DNA from: Oscillospiraceae bacterium
GTDB taxonomy: Bacteria; Bacillota; Clostridia; Oscillospirales; Acutalibacteraceae
Assembly (NCBI GenBank): GCA_015065885.1
Contig: SVPJ01000012.1
Span: 1 to 52,802, forward strand
Direction: 5' to 3'
Length of the DNA stretch: 52,802 nt
A program made the position numbers and the translations under genes. Below are positions 1 through 7,584 of the stretch, one piece after another; the stretch's first letter is position 1; each line of letters opens with the position of its first letter. A model generated the notes under the pieces. The model searched no databases. It had not been told where the DNA came from and worked only from the letters and a program-made list of their open reading frames with translations.

Positions 1-137
1 ATGGTGAAAAATCAAAAGTTTATGTTGGCAAATGTATTTATGAAGATACTAAATTAGGTTCTATATTAACTATTGGTGAAATCAATCGTAAACTTATCAA
101 TATTCGTCCTGGTATTTGCAAAAATACCGATAAATAG
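1..137 (+). CDS. 3' end of an unidentified gene (5' end outside window)
   Basis: Reading from base 3 there is an uninterrupted frame of 44 codons to a TAG at 135-137, entering from outside the window. The visible peptide is basic and ends GICKNTDK. It carries no motif I recognise. The base composition is AT-rich, like the next 1.3 kb and unlike the capsule locus further right, so it may belong to a transferred segment. It could equally be random open sequence, as only 44 codons can be seen. Confidence 0.35.
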   Translation, partial: GEKSKVYVGKCIYEDTKLGSILTIGEINRKLINIRPGICKNTDK

Positions 138-261
138 TTAAAATTAGAGAAAATCATCAGTTTTCAGGCATATTTCATTCGTGTCATTAAGTTCAAAACT
201 ACATACATTTCTTCGAAATGATTACATTCCGACTTCGTCGGATTACATACAATGCTCCGCA

Positions 262-290
262 TTGATTTTTCACCGCTTTTATGATATAAC
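262..290 (+). promoter_or_regulatory. Sigma-A type promoter for the small lipoprotein gene
   Basis: TTGATT (262-267), a 17-base spacer and TATAAC (285-290) lie 22 bases before the lipoprotein start. The rest of 138-312 holds no gene I can support. It contains a short hairpin, CCGAC-ttc-GTCGG, around 230-242. Confidence 0.5.
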
Positions 291-312
291 ATACGTAAAG
301 GACGGTGACGAT

Positions 313-762
313 ATGAAAAAAGTGATGCTGATCGTATTTCTTTTGCTGACGCTCCTTCTCCATTCGTGCGCGTTTCTTCTTCCGGAAGACGACGTGTTAC
401 AGTCGCTGGGGGAATACGGCAACAAAGAAGAAGGAGTGAATGCGGGCTTCCGCGACGTCACCATTTACATCAAATACTATTACGACGATATTGATCTTAC
501 GGGGAACAACTATTTTGACCCCGTTACCGAAGAAAACCTCTCTGTCTTAGGTGAGTATGTTGCCGATTTTGAAAAATGGGTAGCATGTGTTAAAGAGTCC
601 GAGGCTTTTCATTTTTACGATTTTTCTCTTGAAAATGCGGACGATCAAGATTACCTGTATCTCCTTGATGAATCGGATGAAGGGTTGGACAAGGAGGACT
701 ATAAGATATATTTTTTCGACTCGCAAACAAACGTGTTATATTATTTCCGCAATACATGGTAA
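313..762 (+). CDS. Small secreted lipoprotein, function unknown
   Basis: A 149-residue protein with a lipoprotein signal peptide: MKK, a hydrophobic stretch rich in Leu/Ile, then a lipobox ending LLHSC, so the predicted lipidated cysteine is about residue 17. The mature part is acidic and rich in Asp, Glu and Tyr, with no recognised domain. The frame stays open upstream to 181, but the ATG at 313 is preferred because it places the signal peptide at the N-terminus and has an AAAGGA motif just upstream. It is a single-gene unit with its own promoter and terminator. It probably sits on the outer face of the membrane. Function is not inferable. Confidence 0.7.
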   Translation: MKKVMLIVFLLLTLLLHSCAFLLPEDDVLQSLGEYGNKEEGVNAGFRDVTIYIKYYYDDIDLTGNNYFDPVTEENLSVLGEYVADFEKWVACVKESEAFHFYDFSLENADDQDYLYLLDESDEGLDKEDYKIYFFDSQTNVLYYFRNTW

Positions 763-768
763 CTTTGA

Positions 769-798
769 GACAAGTCGAAAGACTTGTCCTTTCTTTTT
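769..798 (+). terminator. Rho-independent terminator of the small lipoprotein gene
   Basis: A perfect 8-bp stem GACAAGTC (769-776) and GACTTGTC (781-788) around a GAAA tetraloop is followed by CTTTCTTTTT. It begins 7 bases after the stop codon. Confidence 0.85.
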
Positions 799-858
799 GA
801 CGAAAGCCATAAACGGCGGGATGCTGCAACTTTGTCACATTCGGCATATATTCACGGC

Positions 859-1074
859 TTATTTTTGCATATGGGGATTATTGGTTCTGTCAAGTAAGTA
901 ATCGATACTGACGTGATAGTGATCAGCCAGTTTTATCAAAACTTCCGCCGTTAACGATATAACGCCGGTTTCATATTGCGAATAGGTGTTTTGCGATACG
1001 TTGAGAATTTTGGCAATATCCTTTTGTTTAATGTCACGATCCTCGCGAATGGCTCTTAAATTTTTAAATGGCAT
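859..1074 (-). CDS. XRE-family HTH transcriptional repressor
   Basis: A 71-residue, single-domain DNA-binding protein. Residues about 5-60 form a Cro/CI-type helix-turn-helix, with IKQKDIAKILNVSQNTYSQYETG as helices 2-3 and LIKLADHYHVSIDYLLDRT at the C-terminal end, a very typical XRE pattern. The start at 1074 is chosen because GAGGTGA lies a few bases upstream; the open frame extends further but without a ribosome binding site. It is transcribed away from a promoter region that holds two tandem palindromes (1101-1144), so it probably represses itself and the divergent transcript. The small size fits plasmid- or prophage-type regulators. Confidence 0.88.
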   Translation of the reverse strand: MPFKNLRAIREDRDIKQKDIAKILNVSQNTYSQYETGVISLTAEVLIKLADHYHVSIDYLLDRTNNPHMQK

Positions 1075-1100
1075 TATTATCACCTCAAGAATATTATGCA

Positions 1101-1144
1101 ATATCTGCAATAAAGATATTGACAAATATCTGTAATACAGATAT
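1101..1144. promoter_or_regulatory. Two tandem palindromic operators, probable XRE repressor sites
   Basis: The right site (1126-1144) is a perfect palindrome, ATATCTGT and ACAGATAT around 3 bases. The left site (1101-1119) keeps the outer half-site bases, ATATCT and AGATAT, around 7 bases. Both have the form ATATCTGnAATAnAGATAT, and their centres are 25 bp apart. They lie between the divergent XRE gene and the rightward leader at 1190. The right site overlaps the rightward promoter spacer and -10, as expected for repression. Assignment to the XRE protein is inferred from position. Confidence 0.65.
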
Positions 1145-1147
1145 AAT
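1119..1147 (+). promoter_or_regulatory. Consensus sigma-A promoter overlapped by operators
   Basis: Perfect TTGACA (1119-1124), a 17-base spacer and perfect TATAAT (1142-1147). The right palindromic operator fills the spacer and the -10 element. The transcript would start near 1154 and read into the short lipoprotein leader at 1190, which has GAGGTGA as its ribosome binding site. Confidence 0.8.
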
Positions 1148-1189
1148 GGTGCTGTCGGATTACGAAAATATAATTTTGAGGTGATTTTT

Positions 1190-1289
1190 ATGAAAAAAGG
1201 TTGTATGTTTTTTGGTGGCTGTTGTTCTTTGTTTTTCTTTCGCGGGATGTGCACGTGAAGAAATGAATTCGAAGGAAAAACCGTTTTAA
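1190..1289 (+). pseudogene. Frame-broken, truncated lipoprotein leader
   Basis: ATG at 1190 follows a strong ribosome binding site (GAGGTGA, 1178-1184) but reads only 22 codons to TGA at 1256-1258. From 1200 in another frame the sequence encodes a convincing lipoprotein signal: VVCFLVAVVLCFSFAGC, then AREE and a short tail to TAA at 1287-1289. Removing one base from the A6/GG run at 1193-1200 would join ATG-Lys-Lys to this signal peptide, giving a 32-residue lipoprotein. Either the gene is degraded, the homopolymer holds a sequencing error, or slippage is used. The tail is very short, so it may also be truncated at its 3' side. Confidence 0.6.
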
Positions 1290-1375
1290 AATTTACAATT
1301 TGTTAAAAAACAGACGTTTTTTGCAGAGGAAGAACCTACACATCATTTAAACCTATTTATTATTTATAGTTTTGC

Positions 1376-1404
1376 TTGACTTTGTCGGCGACGTGTGGTA
1401 TAAC
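1376..1404 (+). promoter_or_regulatory. Promoter of the exopolysaccharide operon
   Basis: TTGACT (1376-1381), a 17-base spacer and TATAAC (1399-1404) lie about 118 bases before the first capsule gene. The leader from about 1411 to 1521 is not coding as far as I can tell. I see no clear terminator or riboswitch in it. Confidence 0.65.
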
Positions 1405-1521
1405 AAACTTGGTATGGTATCGTCTGTACCAGTATAGTGTAATTAGCGGTTGCCTTGTGTTGCAAAAAAATAAGCAGCACAGGGCATGTGGTGCATACTG
1501 TAAAGTGGAAGGGAAACATAT

Positions 1522-2313
1522 ATGGACAAGACAGCGAAGAACAATACGAAAGACTACTATGTGGTAGACTTGGCACACGTGGTCAAAGTGGTGTGGCAGA
1601 GAATATGGATCGTGGCAATTGTGAGTATTCTTGTGGCGGGTATCGGTTTTTCGATCGCCGCATTTGCCATCACTCCTACGTATGCCTCCTCCATTCTGTT
1701 GTACGTGAACAACAGCTCCTTTAACGTGGGCGACCTCGGCTTCAGCATCAGTTCGTCGGAGTTGACGGCGGCACAGAGTTTGGCAAAGACCTACACGGTG
1801 CTGCTCAAAAACCGCACGACGCTGGAACGGTTGGTGAACGCGACGGGGGTCTCCTACGACTGGGAAGATCTGTACGATATGATCGCCTCGGACCCTGTGA
1901 ATGAGACCGAAGTCATCCGCGTGACGGTGACTTGTGAGGACCCGTACGAGGCTCAGCTGATTGCGAACGGCATTGCGAAGGTGTTGCCGCAACGTGTTGC
2001 GGAGATCGTGGAAGGCGCTTCGATGGAGGTGGTGGACTCCGCCATCCCCGTGACCGAAAAGGTGGCGCCGAGCATCTCCACCTATACGGCGGTCGGGTTT
2101 ATCATCGGTGCGCTCCTGTCGGTCGTGGTATTGGTCATAACGGCGTTGATGGACAACACGGTACACGATGAAGAATACGTCATTCAGACATATGAATATC
2201 CGATCCTGGCGAAGATTCCCGACCTGATGGACAGCGGCACGCGCAAATACGGATATTACTATAGGCGCGGTTCGTATTCTTCGAACGCGAACGCGAACAC
2301 GAATACGAAGTAA
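1522..2313 (+). CDS. cpsC: Polysaccharide chain-length determinant / tyrosine kinase activator (CpsC/CapA/YveK type)
   Basis: A 263-residue membrane protein of the Wzz superfamily. TM1 is about residues 27-50 and TM2 about 189-210, flanking an extracytoplasmic domain. The cytoplasmic C-terminal tail is short, which is the Gram-positive layout where kinase and adaptor are separate polypeptides. The protein is expected to sit in the membrane, bind the CpsD kinase encoded 13 bases downstream and set polymer length with the Wzy polymerase. The tail ends in an Asn/Ala/Thr-rich low-complexity run (NANANTNTK). GGAAGGG upstream supports the start. It is the first gene of the capsule operon. Confidence 0.88.
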   Translation: MDKTAKNNTKDYYVVDLAHVVKVVWQRIWIVAIVSILVAGIGFSIAAFAITPTYASSILLYVNNSSFNVGDLGFSISSSELTAAQSLAKTYTVLLKNRTTLERLVNATGVSYDWEDLYDMIASDPVNETEVIRVTVTCEDPYEAQLIANGIAKVLPQRVAEIVEGASMEVVDSAIPVTEKVAPSISTYTAVGFIIGALLSVVVLVITALMDNTVHDEEYVIQTYEYPILAKIPDLMDSGTRKYGYYYRRGSYSSNANANTNTK

Positions 2314-2326
2314 GGGAGGGATACCG

Positions 2327-3085
2327 ATGCCGAAAAAAGCAAAGAAAAAGAGCATGTTTTCGATTGCGGACAGTCAGAAGACCTTGCATAAGAATTTGGA
2401 GTTTACGGCGACCGAGCAGTACAAGTTGCTTCGTACGAATCTGTCCTTCACCTTGCCGGAGACCGAAGGGTGCAAGATCATCGGCGTGACCAGTTCGATG
2501 CGCGGCGAAGGCAAGAGTACGACGGCGGTCAATCTGTCGTACGTGCTGGCGGAAAGCGGCAAGAAGGTACTGCTGATCGACGGCGACTTACGTATCCCTT
2601 CGATCGCAAAAAAGATGAAGATCGGGAGCAATCCGGGGCTTACCGACTTGTTGCGCGGCGATACGGTGGATCTTGAGAAGATGCAGTCGTCGCATTTCTG
2701 GAACTGGTATATCATGCCGTCGGGCACCCTGCCGCCGAATCCGTCCGAACTGCTCGGTTCGAAACGTATGGGGACGGCGCTGGAAACGCTTTCGAAACAG
2801 TTTGACTACATTGTGGTGGACCTGCCGCCCGTCAACATCGTGTCGGACGCACTGGCCATCTCGAAGTACATCACGGGTATGATCGTGGTCATCCGCGAGG
2901 AATACACCGAGAAGAAGGAACTGGAGACCTGTTTTCGGCAGTTGCGTCTTTCCAACGTCAACGTACTCGGCTGCGTGATGAACGAGACGAAGAACGGTAA
3001 GGGCTACTACAGCCGTTACCGTTACAAGCGGTATTACCGTTACTACAAGACGTACGGTAATTACGATTCCGCGACAAAGCGGTGA
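2327..3085 (+). CDS. cpsD: Cytoplasmic BY-kinase for capsule regulation (CpsD/CapB type)
   Basis: A 252-residue bacterial tyrosine kinase. Walker A is GVTSSMRGEGKST (residues 53-65), Walker A' is LLIDGD (82-87) and Walker B is VVDLPP (163-168). The C-terminal tail (about 227-246) carries ten tyrosines in GYYSRYRYKRYYRYYKTY and neighbours, the classic autophosphorylation cluster. It would autophosphorylate when bound to the CpsC protein and control polymerisation. The phosphatase gene follows directly with overlapping stop and start (TGATG at 3083-3087), so the kinase and its phosphatase are translationally coupled. Confidence 0.93.
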   Translation: MPKKAKKKSMFSIADSQKTLHKNLEFTATEQYKLLRTNLSFTLPETEGCKIIGVTSSMRGEGKSTTAVNLSYVLAESGKKVLLIDGDLRIPSIAKKMKIGSNPGLTDLLRGDTVDLEKMQSSHFWNWYIMPSGTLPPNPSELLGSKRMGTALETLSKQFDYIVVDLPPVNIVSDALAISKYITGMIVVIREEYTEKKELETCFRQLRLSNVNVLGCVMNETKNGKGYYSRYRYKRYYRYYKTYGNYDSATKR

Positions 3086-3804
3086 TGCGTATGATCGATC
3101 TTCATACACATCTTCTCCCGCAGATGGACGACGGCAGTAAAAGCGTGGAAGAAAGTCACACGATGCTTGCGGCACTCGTTGCGCAAGGCGTGGATACGGT
3201 GGCGGCTACCCCGCATTTTTACGCGAACGATGAATCGGTCGGGGCGTTTTTACAACGGCGGGAGGCAGCGCTCTCGCGCCTTGGGGCGACGGACGTCAAC
3301 CTGCTGTGCGGTGCGGAGGTGCGGTATTACCCCGGCATTGCACGTATGGACGATCTGCCGCTCTTGCAGATCGGAGAGAGCGGGTTGTTGCTGCTCGAAA
3401 TGCCGTTTGCGCGGTGGACGGAATACACGGTAAGAGAACTTTGCGAACTGGCGGATTCCCGCGGGCTGCAACTGGTGCTGGCGCACATTGAGCGGTATTT
3501 GCCGATGCAGAAGGCCGCCGTGTGGCAACGGCTGTACGAAAGCGGGATCCTGATGCAGGTGAACGCACGGTTCGTTACCGCACCGACCACCCGCCGAAAA
3601 GCGTTGCGTATGCTGGCGGAGGGGCGCATCCATTTCCTCGGCTCCGATTGCCATAACACCACCACGCGGCCGCCGCAGTTGGCACCCGCCGCCGCAGTGA
3701 TCGAAAAACGGCTGGGTGCCGAGTTTATGAGTCAAATGAACGAGTTCGGACATACCGCACTCGGGCAAAATAAAACAGTCAACCATTCATTTGAGAAAGG
3801 ATGA
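3085..3804 (+). CDS. cpsB: PHP-type manganese-dependent protein-tyrosine phosphatase (CpsB/CapC/YwqE type)
   Basis: A 239-residue PHP-fold phosphatase. The metal-binding motif HTH is near the N-terminus in MIDLHTHLLP, followed by DDGSKS and later ATPHF, AHIERY and GSDCHN, all expected metal ligands of this family. It dephosphorylates the CpsD tyrosine tail. The ATG at 3085 overlaps the kinase stop; a second ATG at 3091 (MIDLHT) is also plausible. The order CpsC-CpsD-CpsB differs from the pneumococcal order but is common in Clostridia. Confidence 0.92.
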   Translation: MRMIDLHTHLLPQMDDGSKSVEESHTMLAALVAQGVDTVAATPHFYANDESVGAFLQRREAALSRLGATDVNLLCGAEVRYYPGIARMDDLPLLQIGESGLLLLEMPFARWTEYTVRELCELADSRGLQLVLAHIERYLPMQKAAVWQRLYESGILMQVNARFVTAPTTRRKALRMLAEGRIHFLGSDCHNTTTRPPQLAPAAAVIEKRLGAEFMSQMNEFGHTALGQNKTVNHSFEKG

Positions 3805-3811
3805 ATTCAAA

Positions 3812-4477
3812 ATGAAAAAAGTATTGGTCATCTGTTGTGTGTTGCTCATGGTGATGAGCATGGGGACTGCGGTGTTTGCCGCACCCGGAAGTTTCGTGTC
3901 CAGTCCCACGGGGAATATGGCGCCGACGGTGGTCGAGTGTGAGACGGAGGACGAGGATTGTACCGCTGAGTTGGTCGTCACTCCCTACAGCGAACGCGCC
4001 GAGTTACCCCAAACGCTGCAGGATATGACGAAGACGGCGTACGACGAAATTCGCGGTACCGAAGACCTCACTTCTTTGAATGCGGGGTTGGCGGAACTGG
4101 CGGAAGAGATGAAGATCGCGGGTGCGAATCTGGCGGCCAGCGATCTGTTCGTGTTGCATACCGAAGGCTGTGACGATCACGAAGATCACGAAGCGTTCGA
4201 CATCACGCTGGCGTCCGACAAACTGGCAAACTTCGTCGGTCTTATGTATCTGAATGCGAAAGGCGAATGGGTACTGGTCGAAGATGCGAAGGTCGTGAAC
4301 GACGAACACTTAGTCTTTACGGCGAATGCGGGTGCCCCCTTTGCCATCGTGGTGGAAGAAGAAGGCGCGGCGCAGACCGGCGAAAACAGCCGTACTTGGC
4401 TGTATCTTGCGATCATGGCGGTGTCCGCGGCAGCGATGCTGATCGTGTGGAAGGCTTCTAAGAAGCAAGCGGCGTAA
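3812..4477 (+). CDS. Secreted protein with sortase-like C-terminal signal, function unknown
   Basis: About 221 residues. The N-terminus is a Sec signal peptide (MKKVLVICC, hydrophobic core, AVFAAPG). The C-terminus has TGEN, a hydrophobic span (WLYLAIMAVSAAAMLIVW) and a basic KASKK tail, the layout of an LPXTG-type sorting signal, although the first residues are AAQTGE rather than LPQTGE. The middle is acidic and contains a Cys/His/Asp-rich patch, EGCDDHEDHE. The ATG at 3812 follows AAAGGATGA. It sits between the phosphatase and the LCP gene, so it is probably exported with the polysaccharide machinery. No sortase gene is seen in the window, and the protein may simply be membrane-anchored. 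Confidence 0.7.
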   Translation: MKKVLVICCVLLMVMSMGTAVFAAPGSFVSSPTGNMAPTVVECETEDEDCTAELVVTPYSERAELPQTLQDMTKTAYDEIRGTEDLTSLNAGLAELAEEMKIAGANLAASDLFVLHTEGCDDHEDHEAFDITLASDKLANFVGLMYLNAKGEWVLVEDAKVVNDEHLVFTANAGAPFAIVVEEEGAAQTGENSRTWLYLAIMAVSAAAMLIVWKASKKQAA

Positions 4478-4490
4478 GTGAGAGTACGTT

Positions 4491-5489
4491 ATGAAGACGA
4501 CACGTACACGCGGTAATACGGTCTTGCTTGGTATTCTGGCGCTGTTGTTGGTGGTGTTTTTGGTGGCAGCCGTCCTCTTGGGGGTGGAACTGTGGGAAAA
4601 GCACCAAGGTGGGTTCCCCGAACGGGACACCGCCGCCGAAACGCTTAAGCACAACGGTGTGGAATACGTTTTGAAGGATTCGCTGGAGACCTTTTTGTTC
4701 ATCGGCCTGGACACGTTTGAGGAAAGCGCGACGGACGACGATTCCTACAATAACGACCGTCAGGCAGACTTTCTGATGTTGTTGGTGTTGGATAACGCCG
4801 AAGAGACCTGTCGTGTGATCCATGTTAACCGCGATTCGATGGCTGAGATGAACGTGCTGGACGTGGCAAGCAATAAGATCGGCACGGTCACAAAGCAGAT
4901 CGCGCTGGCACACACCTACGGAAACGGACGGGAAGTCAGTTGCCAAAACACCGCCAACGCCGTGTCCGAACTGTTGATGGACATCAATGTCGATCATTAC
5001 GTATCGGTCACGATGGATGCGGTGCCGATGTATAACGATTTCGTGGGCGGTATCACGCTCGAGATCCTGGACGATTTCACCGCGACCGATCCCGCGATGG
5101 TGCAGGGGGCGACCCTCACCTTGACGGGTGAGCAGGCGCTTCGCTACGTGCGCTCACGTCACGGCTTGGACGATCCCACCAACAACCATCGTATGAAGCG
5201 TCAAAAGCAGTATCTGGAGGCGCTCTATTCCCGTGCCCGCACTCTCGCGGCGGAAGATGAAGAGTTTATCGCCCGTGCCGCATTGAAGTTGGAGGAAGGG
5301 TATTTGGTGACCGACTGTCTCGGCAACAAACTGACCACGCTTCTTCAGAAGGTCGCCTCCTACGAATTGAAGGGCGTTTTGGACATCGCGGGTGAGACCA
5401 AGATGGGCGAGCAATGGCTGGAGTTCTATCCCGACGAGGAGTCCGTAAAGGACGTCGTGGCGGAATGCTTCTATGAAGCGAAAAAATAA
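4491..5489 (+). CDS. LytR-CpsA-Psr (LCP) family glycopolymer ligase
   Basis: A 332-residue type II membrane protein: short basic N-terminus, one TM segment (about 10-32), then an extracytoplasmic LCP domain. Recognisable family elements are LFIGLD, the NRDSM strand, ITLEILDDF, LTGEQALRYVRSR and the Arg-rich NNHRMKRQKQ lipid-phosphate-binding region. LCP enzymes transfer lipid-linked glycopolymers onto peptidoglycan, so this one probably attaches the capsule made by this locus. It lies 13 bases after the secreted-protein gene in the same operon. Confidence 0.9.
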   Translation: MKTTRTRGNTVLLGILALLLVVFLVAAVLLGVELWEKHQGGFPERDTAAETLKHNGVEYVLKDSLETFLFIGLDTFEESATDDDSYNNDRQADFLMLLVLDNAEETCRVIHVNRDSMAEMNVLDVASNKIGTVTKQIALAHTYGNGREVSCQNTANAVSELLMDINVDHYVSVTMDAVPMYNDFVGGITLEILDDFTATDPAMVQGATLTLTGEQALRYVRSRHGLDDPTNNHRMKRQKQYLEALYSRARTLAAEDEEFIARAALKLEEGYLVTDCLGNKLTTLLQKVASYELKGVLDIAGETKMGEQWLEFYPDEESVKDVVAECFYEAKK

Positions 5490-5527
5490 GGTTTGAAAAT
5501 TCACAACGGAAAGGAAGTGAGTGACCG

Positions 5528-6217
5528 TTGGCAACGGAACAGAATGCGATTCCCGAAAGCGAAAAAGCGGTGATCCTGCCGGGTGAATATACCAAAGAGT
5601 ATTACGTGGAAGACCTCGGCGTGATTGAAAAAAAACCGTTGTACGCCGCGATGAAGCGTGGGTTTGACATCATCTTTTCCGTGTTGGCGTTGGTGATTCT
5701 GGCGATCCCGATGGCAGTTATCGCCACGGTCGTTAAATGCACTTCCAAAGGTCCCGTTTTTTATCATCAAGAGCGTCTGGGACTGAACGGTAAACGGTTC
5801 AACGTGATCAAATTCCGTTCGATGGTGGAGGACGCGGAAAAGGATCATGTCCAGTGGTCGGAAGGGGAGGACGATCCCCGTATTACTCCGATCGGACGAC
5901 TTCTGCGCAAAACGCGGCTCGATGAGCTGCCGCAATTTTGGTGCATTCTCACGGGTGAGATGACGCTGGTCGGTCCGCGTCCCGAACGTGAGGTGTTCTA
6001 TAACGAGTTTGAACGGTATATTCACGGATTTCGCGAGAGGTTAAAGGTGAAACCCGGCCTCACGGGGTTGGCGCAGGTGCGCGGCGGGTACTATTTGATG
6101 CCTGAGGAAAAGATCGTATACGACGTGGAGTACATAAAGAAGCGCTCGCTGTGGTTGGACGTGAAGATCGTGCTGGAAACGGTCGCGGTCGTGTGCAAGC
6201 GCGAGGGCGCCAAATGA
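5528..6217 (+). CDS. Polyprenyl-phosphate sugar-1-phosphate transferase (priming glycosyltransferase)
   Basis: A 229-residue protein of the bacterial sugar transferase family (WbaP/CpsE C-terminal catalytic domain). One membrane segment lies at about 46-70. Family motifs follow: KFRSM, LLRKTRLDELPQFW, TLVGPRPE and KPGLTGLAQVRG. It loads the first sugar phosphate onto undecaprenyl phosphate and starts the repeat unit. The start is TTG at 5528, supported by GGAAAGGAAG upstream; no in-frame ATG is suitably placed, so low start-codon strength may limit expression. It lacks the extra membrane domain of WbaP-type proteins. Confidence 0.92.
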   Translation: MATEQNAIPESEKAVILPGEYTKEYYVEDLGVIEKKPLYAAMKRGFDIIFSVLALVILAIPMAVIATVVKCTSKGPVFYHQERLGLNGKRFNVIKFRSMVEDAEKDHVQWSEGEDDPRITPIGRLLRKTRLDELPQFWCILTGEMTLVGPRPEREVFYNEFERYIHGFRERLKVKPGLTGLAQVRGGYYLMPEEKIVYDVEYIKKRSLWLDVKIVLETVAVVCKREGAK

Positions 6218-6230
6218 GGACTGCGAAACG

Positions 6231-7562
6231 ATGATTGCTATACGATTGAAGATTCTGTTTTTGATTGCTTGTTTTGTTGAAGCGATATTTTTGCTGGTCG
6301 CACAGGTACTCGGAAGCACGGTGCTGTTGATCCCCTGCCTTATCTGTTTTCTGGTACTGGTGGTATGGTCGGCACTGAAACGTATGTCCGTGCCGGTGTT
6401 GATGTTCTTTCTGCCGTTTGCCACGCTGCTGAAAATGCGGCCCGGCACCATCTCGTTTTATACCGTCGCACTGTTTGCGGCGTACGTGATCTATACGGTG
6501 ATGGGCAGTCGCAACCTTAAAGTATATCACATAATACCTGCGCTGTGTCTGATCGCACTCACGTTAGCCGTCCGTACGTTTTACGGTTACAGTTTGGAAA
6601 ACAGTTATCTGTTGTTCTGCGCTACACTTTTGCTGTTGCCGTTTTTGGCGCAGGAGTTGGACGGCGAATACGATTTCTATTGGTTGACGTGTTTTTTTGC
6701 GCTCGGTATCATCGTGGCGGCTGTAACCGCACGGCAGTTGACGGCGTTTCCCACCATTTCGCGGTATATCGAGGTCTTTGATCTGTTCGGTGCCCGCCGC
6801 TATTCGGGGTACTATGGTGACCCGAACTTCTATTCCGCCCAGATCACGGCGGCGATCGGCGGTGTGCTGGTGCTGTTGCTCAACCGTATGCGCGCGGGGC
6901 AGACCGTGATACTGGTGCTTTTGATGGCGATGCTGCTGTACGCCGGCTTCATGTCGGTGTCTAAGTCCTTTTTGCTGGTGACCGTCGTGCTGTTGCTGCT
7001 TTGGGGCGTGTCGATCCTGTTTCAGAAGGAACGGCTGTCGGCAAAGCTGATGGTGCTTTTGACCTTCGGTTTCGGCGTTCTGTTTTTGTTGTCCAGCACC
7101 CTCTTTACCGATATGATCGATACGGTCATCGGCCGCTTCAGCGGGAACGACTCACTGTCCGACCTCACCACGGGGCGCACCGAGTTGTGGATGAGCTACC
7201 TAAAGGCCTTTATCGAAGACCCCGCGTTGCTGCTGTTCGGCAACGGATACGTACACGTACTGGTGAACGAGCGTGCCTCTCACAATACCATCATTCAAAC
7301 GGTGTTTCAGTTTGGGTTGGTCGGCGGCTTGGTGCTGTTGGCGTGGGTTGCGTGCTACGTGCGTATGCTGCTGGATGACACGCGTATACGCTGGGATACG
7401 CTGGCGCAGCTGTGTATTTTGTGTATCGGTGCCTTTGGTCCGTGGATGGCACTGGATCTTTTATTCTTTGACGACTTTTTCCTCGTTCCGGTATATGTTT
7501 GCGTGGCGATCCGTTTTGTGACGCGCCGTGCTATGGAGACGGAAGAGATAGAAACGGCGTAA
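6231..7562 (+). CDS. Wzy-like polysaccharide polymerase / O-antigen ligase family membrane protein
   Basis: A 443-residue polytopic membrane protein with about ten to twelve hydrophobic segments. A large loop between later segments contains GRFSGNDSLSDLTTGRTELW and then SHNTIIQTVFQFGLVGG. The TTGRxxxW and sHNtxxq elements are characteristic of O-antigen ligase/polymerase proteins. It is the natural candidate for polymerising repeat units on the outer face of the membrane, with the CpsC/D pair setting length. It lies 13 bases after the priming transferase. Confidence 0.85.
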   Translation: MIAIRLKILFLIACFVEAIFLLVAQVLGSTVLLIPCLICFLVLVVWSALKRMSVPVLMFFLPFATLLKMRPGTISFYTVALFAAYVIYTVMGSRNLKVYHIIPALCLIALTLAVRTFYGYSLENSYLLFCATLLLLPFLAQELDGEYDFYWLTCFFALGIIVAAVTARQLTAFPTISRYIEVFDLFGARRYSGYYGDPNFYSAQITAAIGGVLVLLLNRMRAGQTVILVLLMAMLLYAGFMSVSKSFLLVTVVLLLLWGVSILFQKERLSAKLMVLLTFGFGVLFLLSSTLFTDMIDTVIGRFSGNDSLSDLTTGRTELWMSYLKAFIEDPALLLFGNGYVHVLVNERASHNTIIQTVFQFGLVGGLVLLAWVACYVRMLLDDTRIRWDTLAQLCILCIGAFGPWMALDLLFFDDFFLVPVYVCVAIRFVTRRAMETEEIETA

Positions 7563-7584
7563 CTGCCGCAAGGGAGGTGAAACG

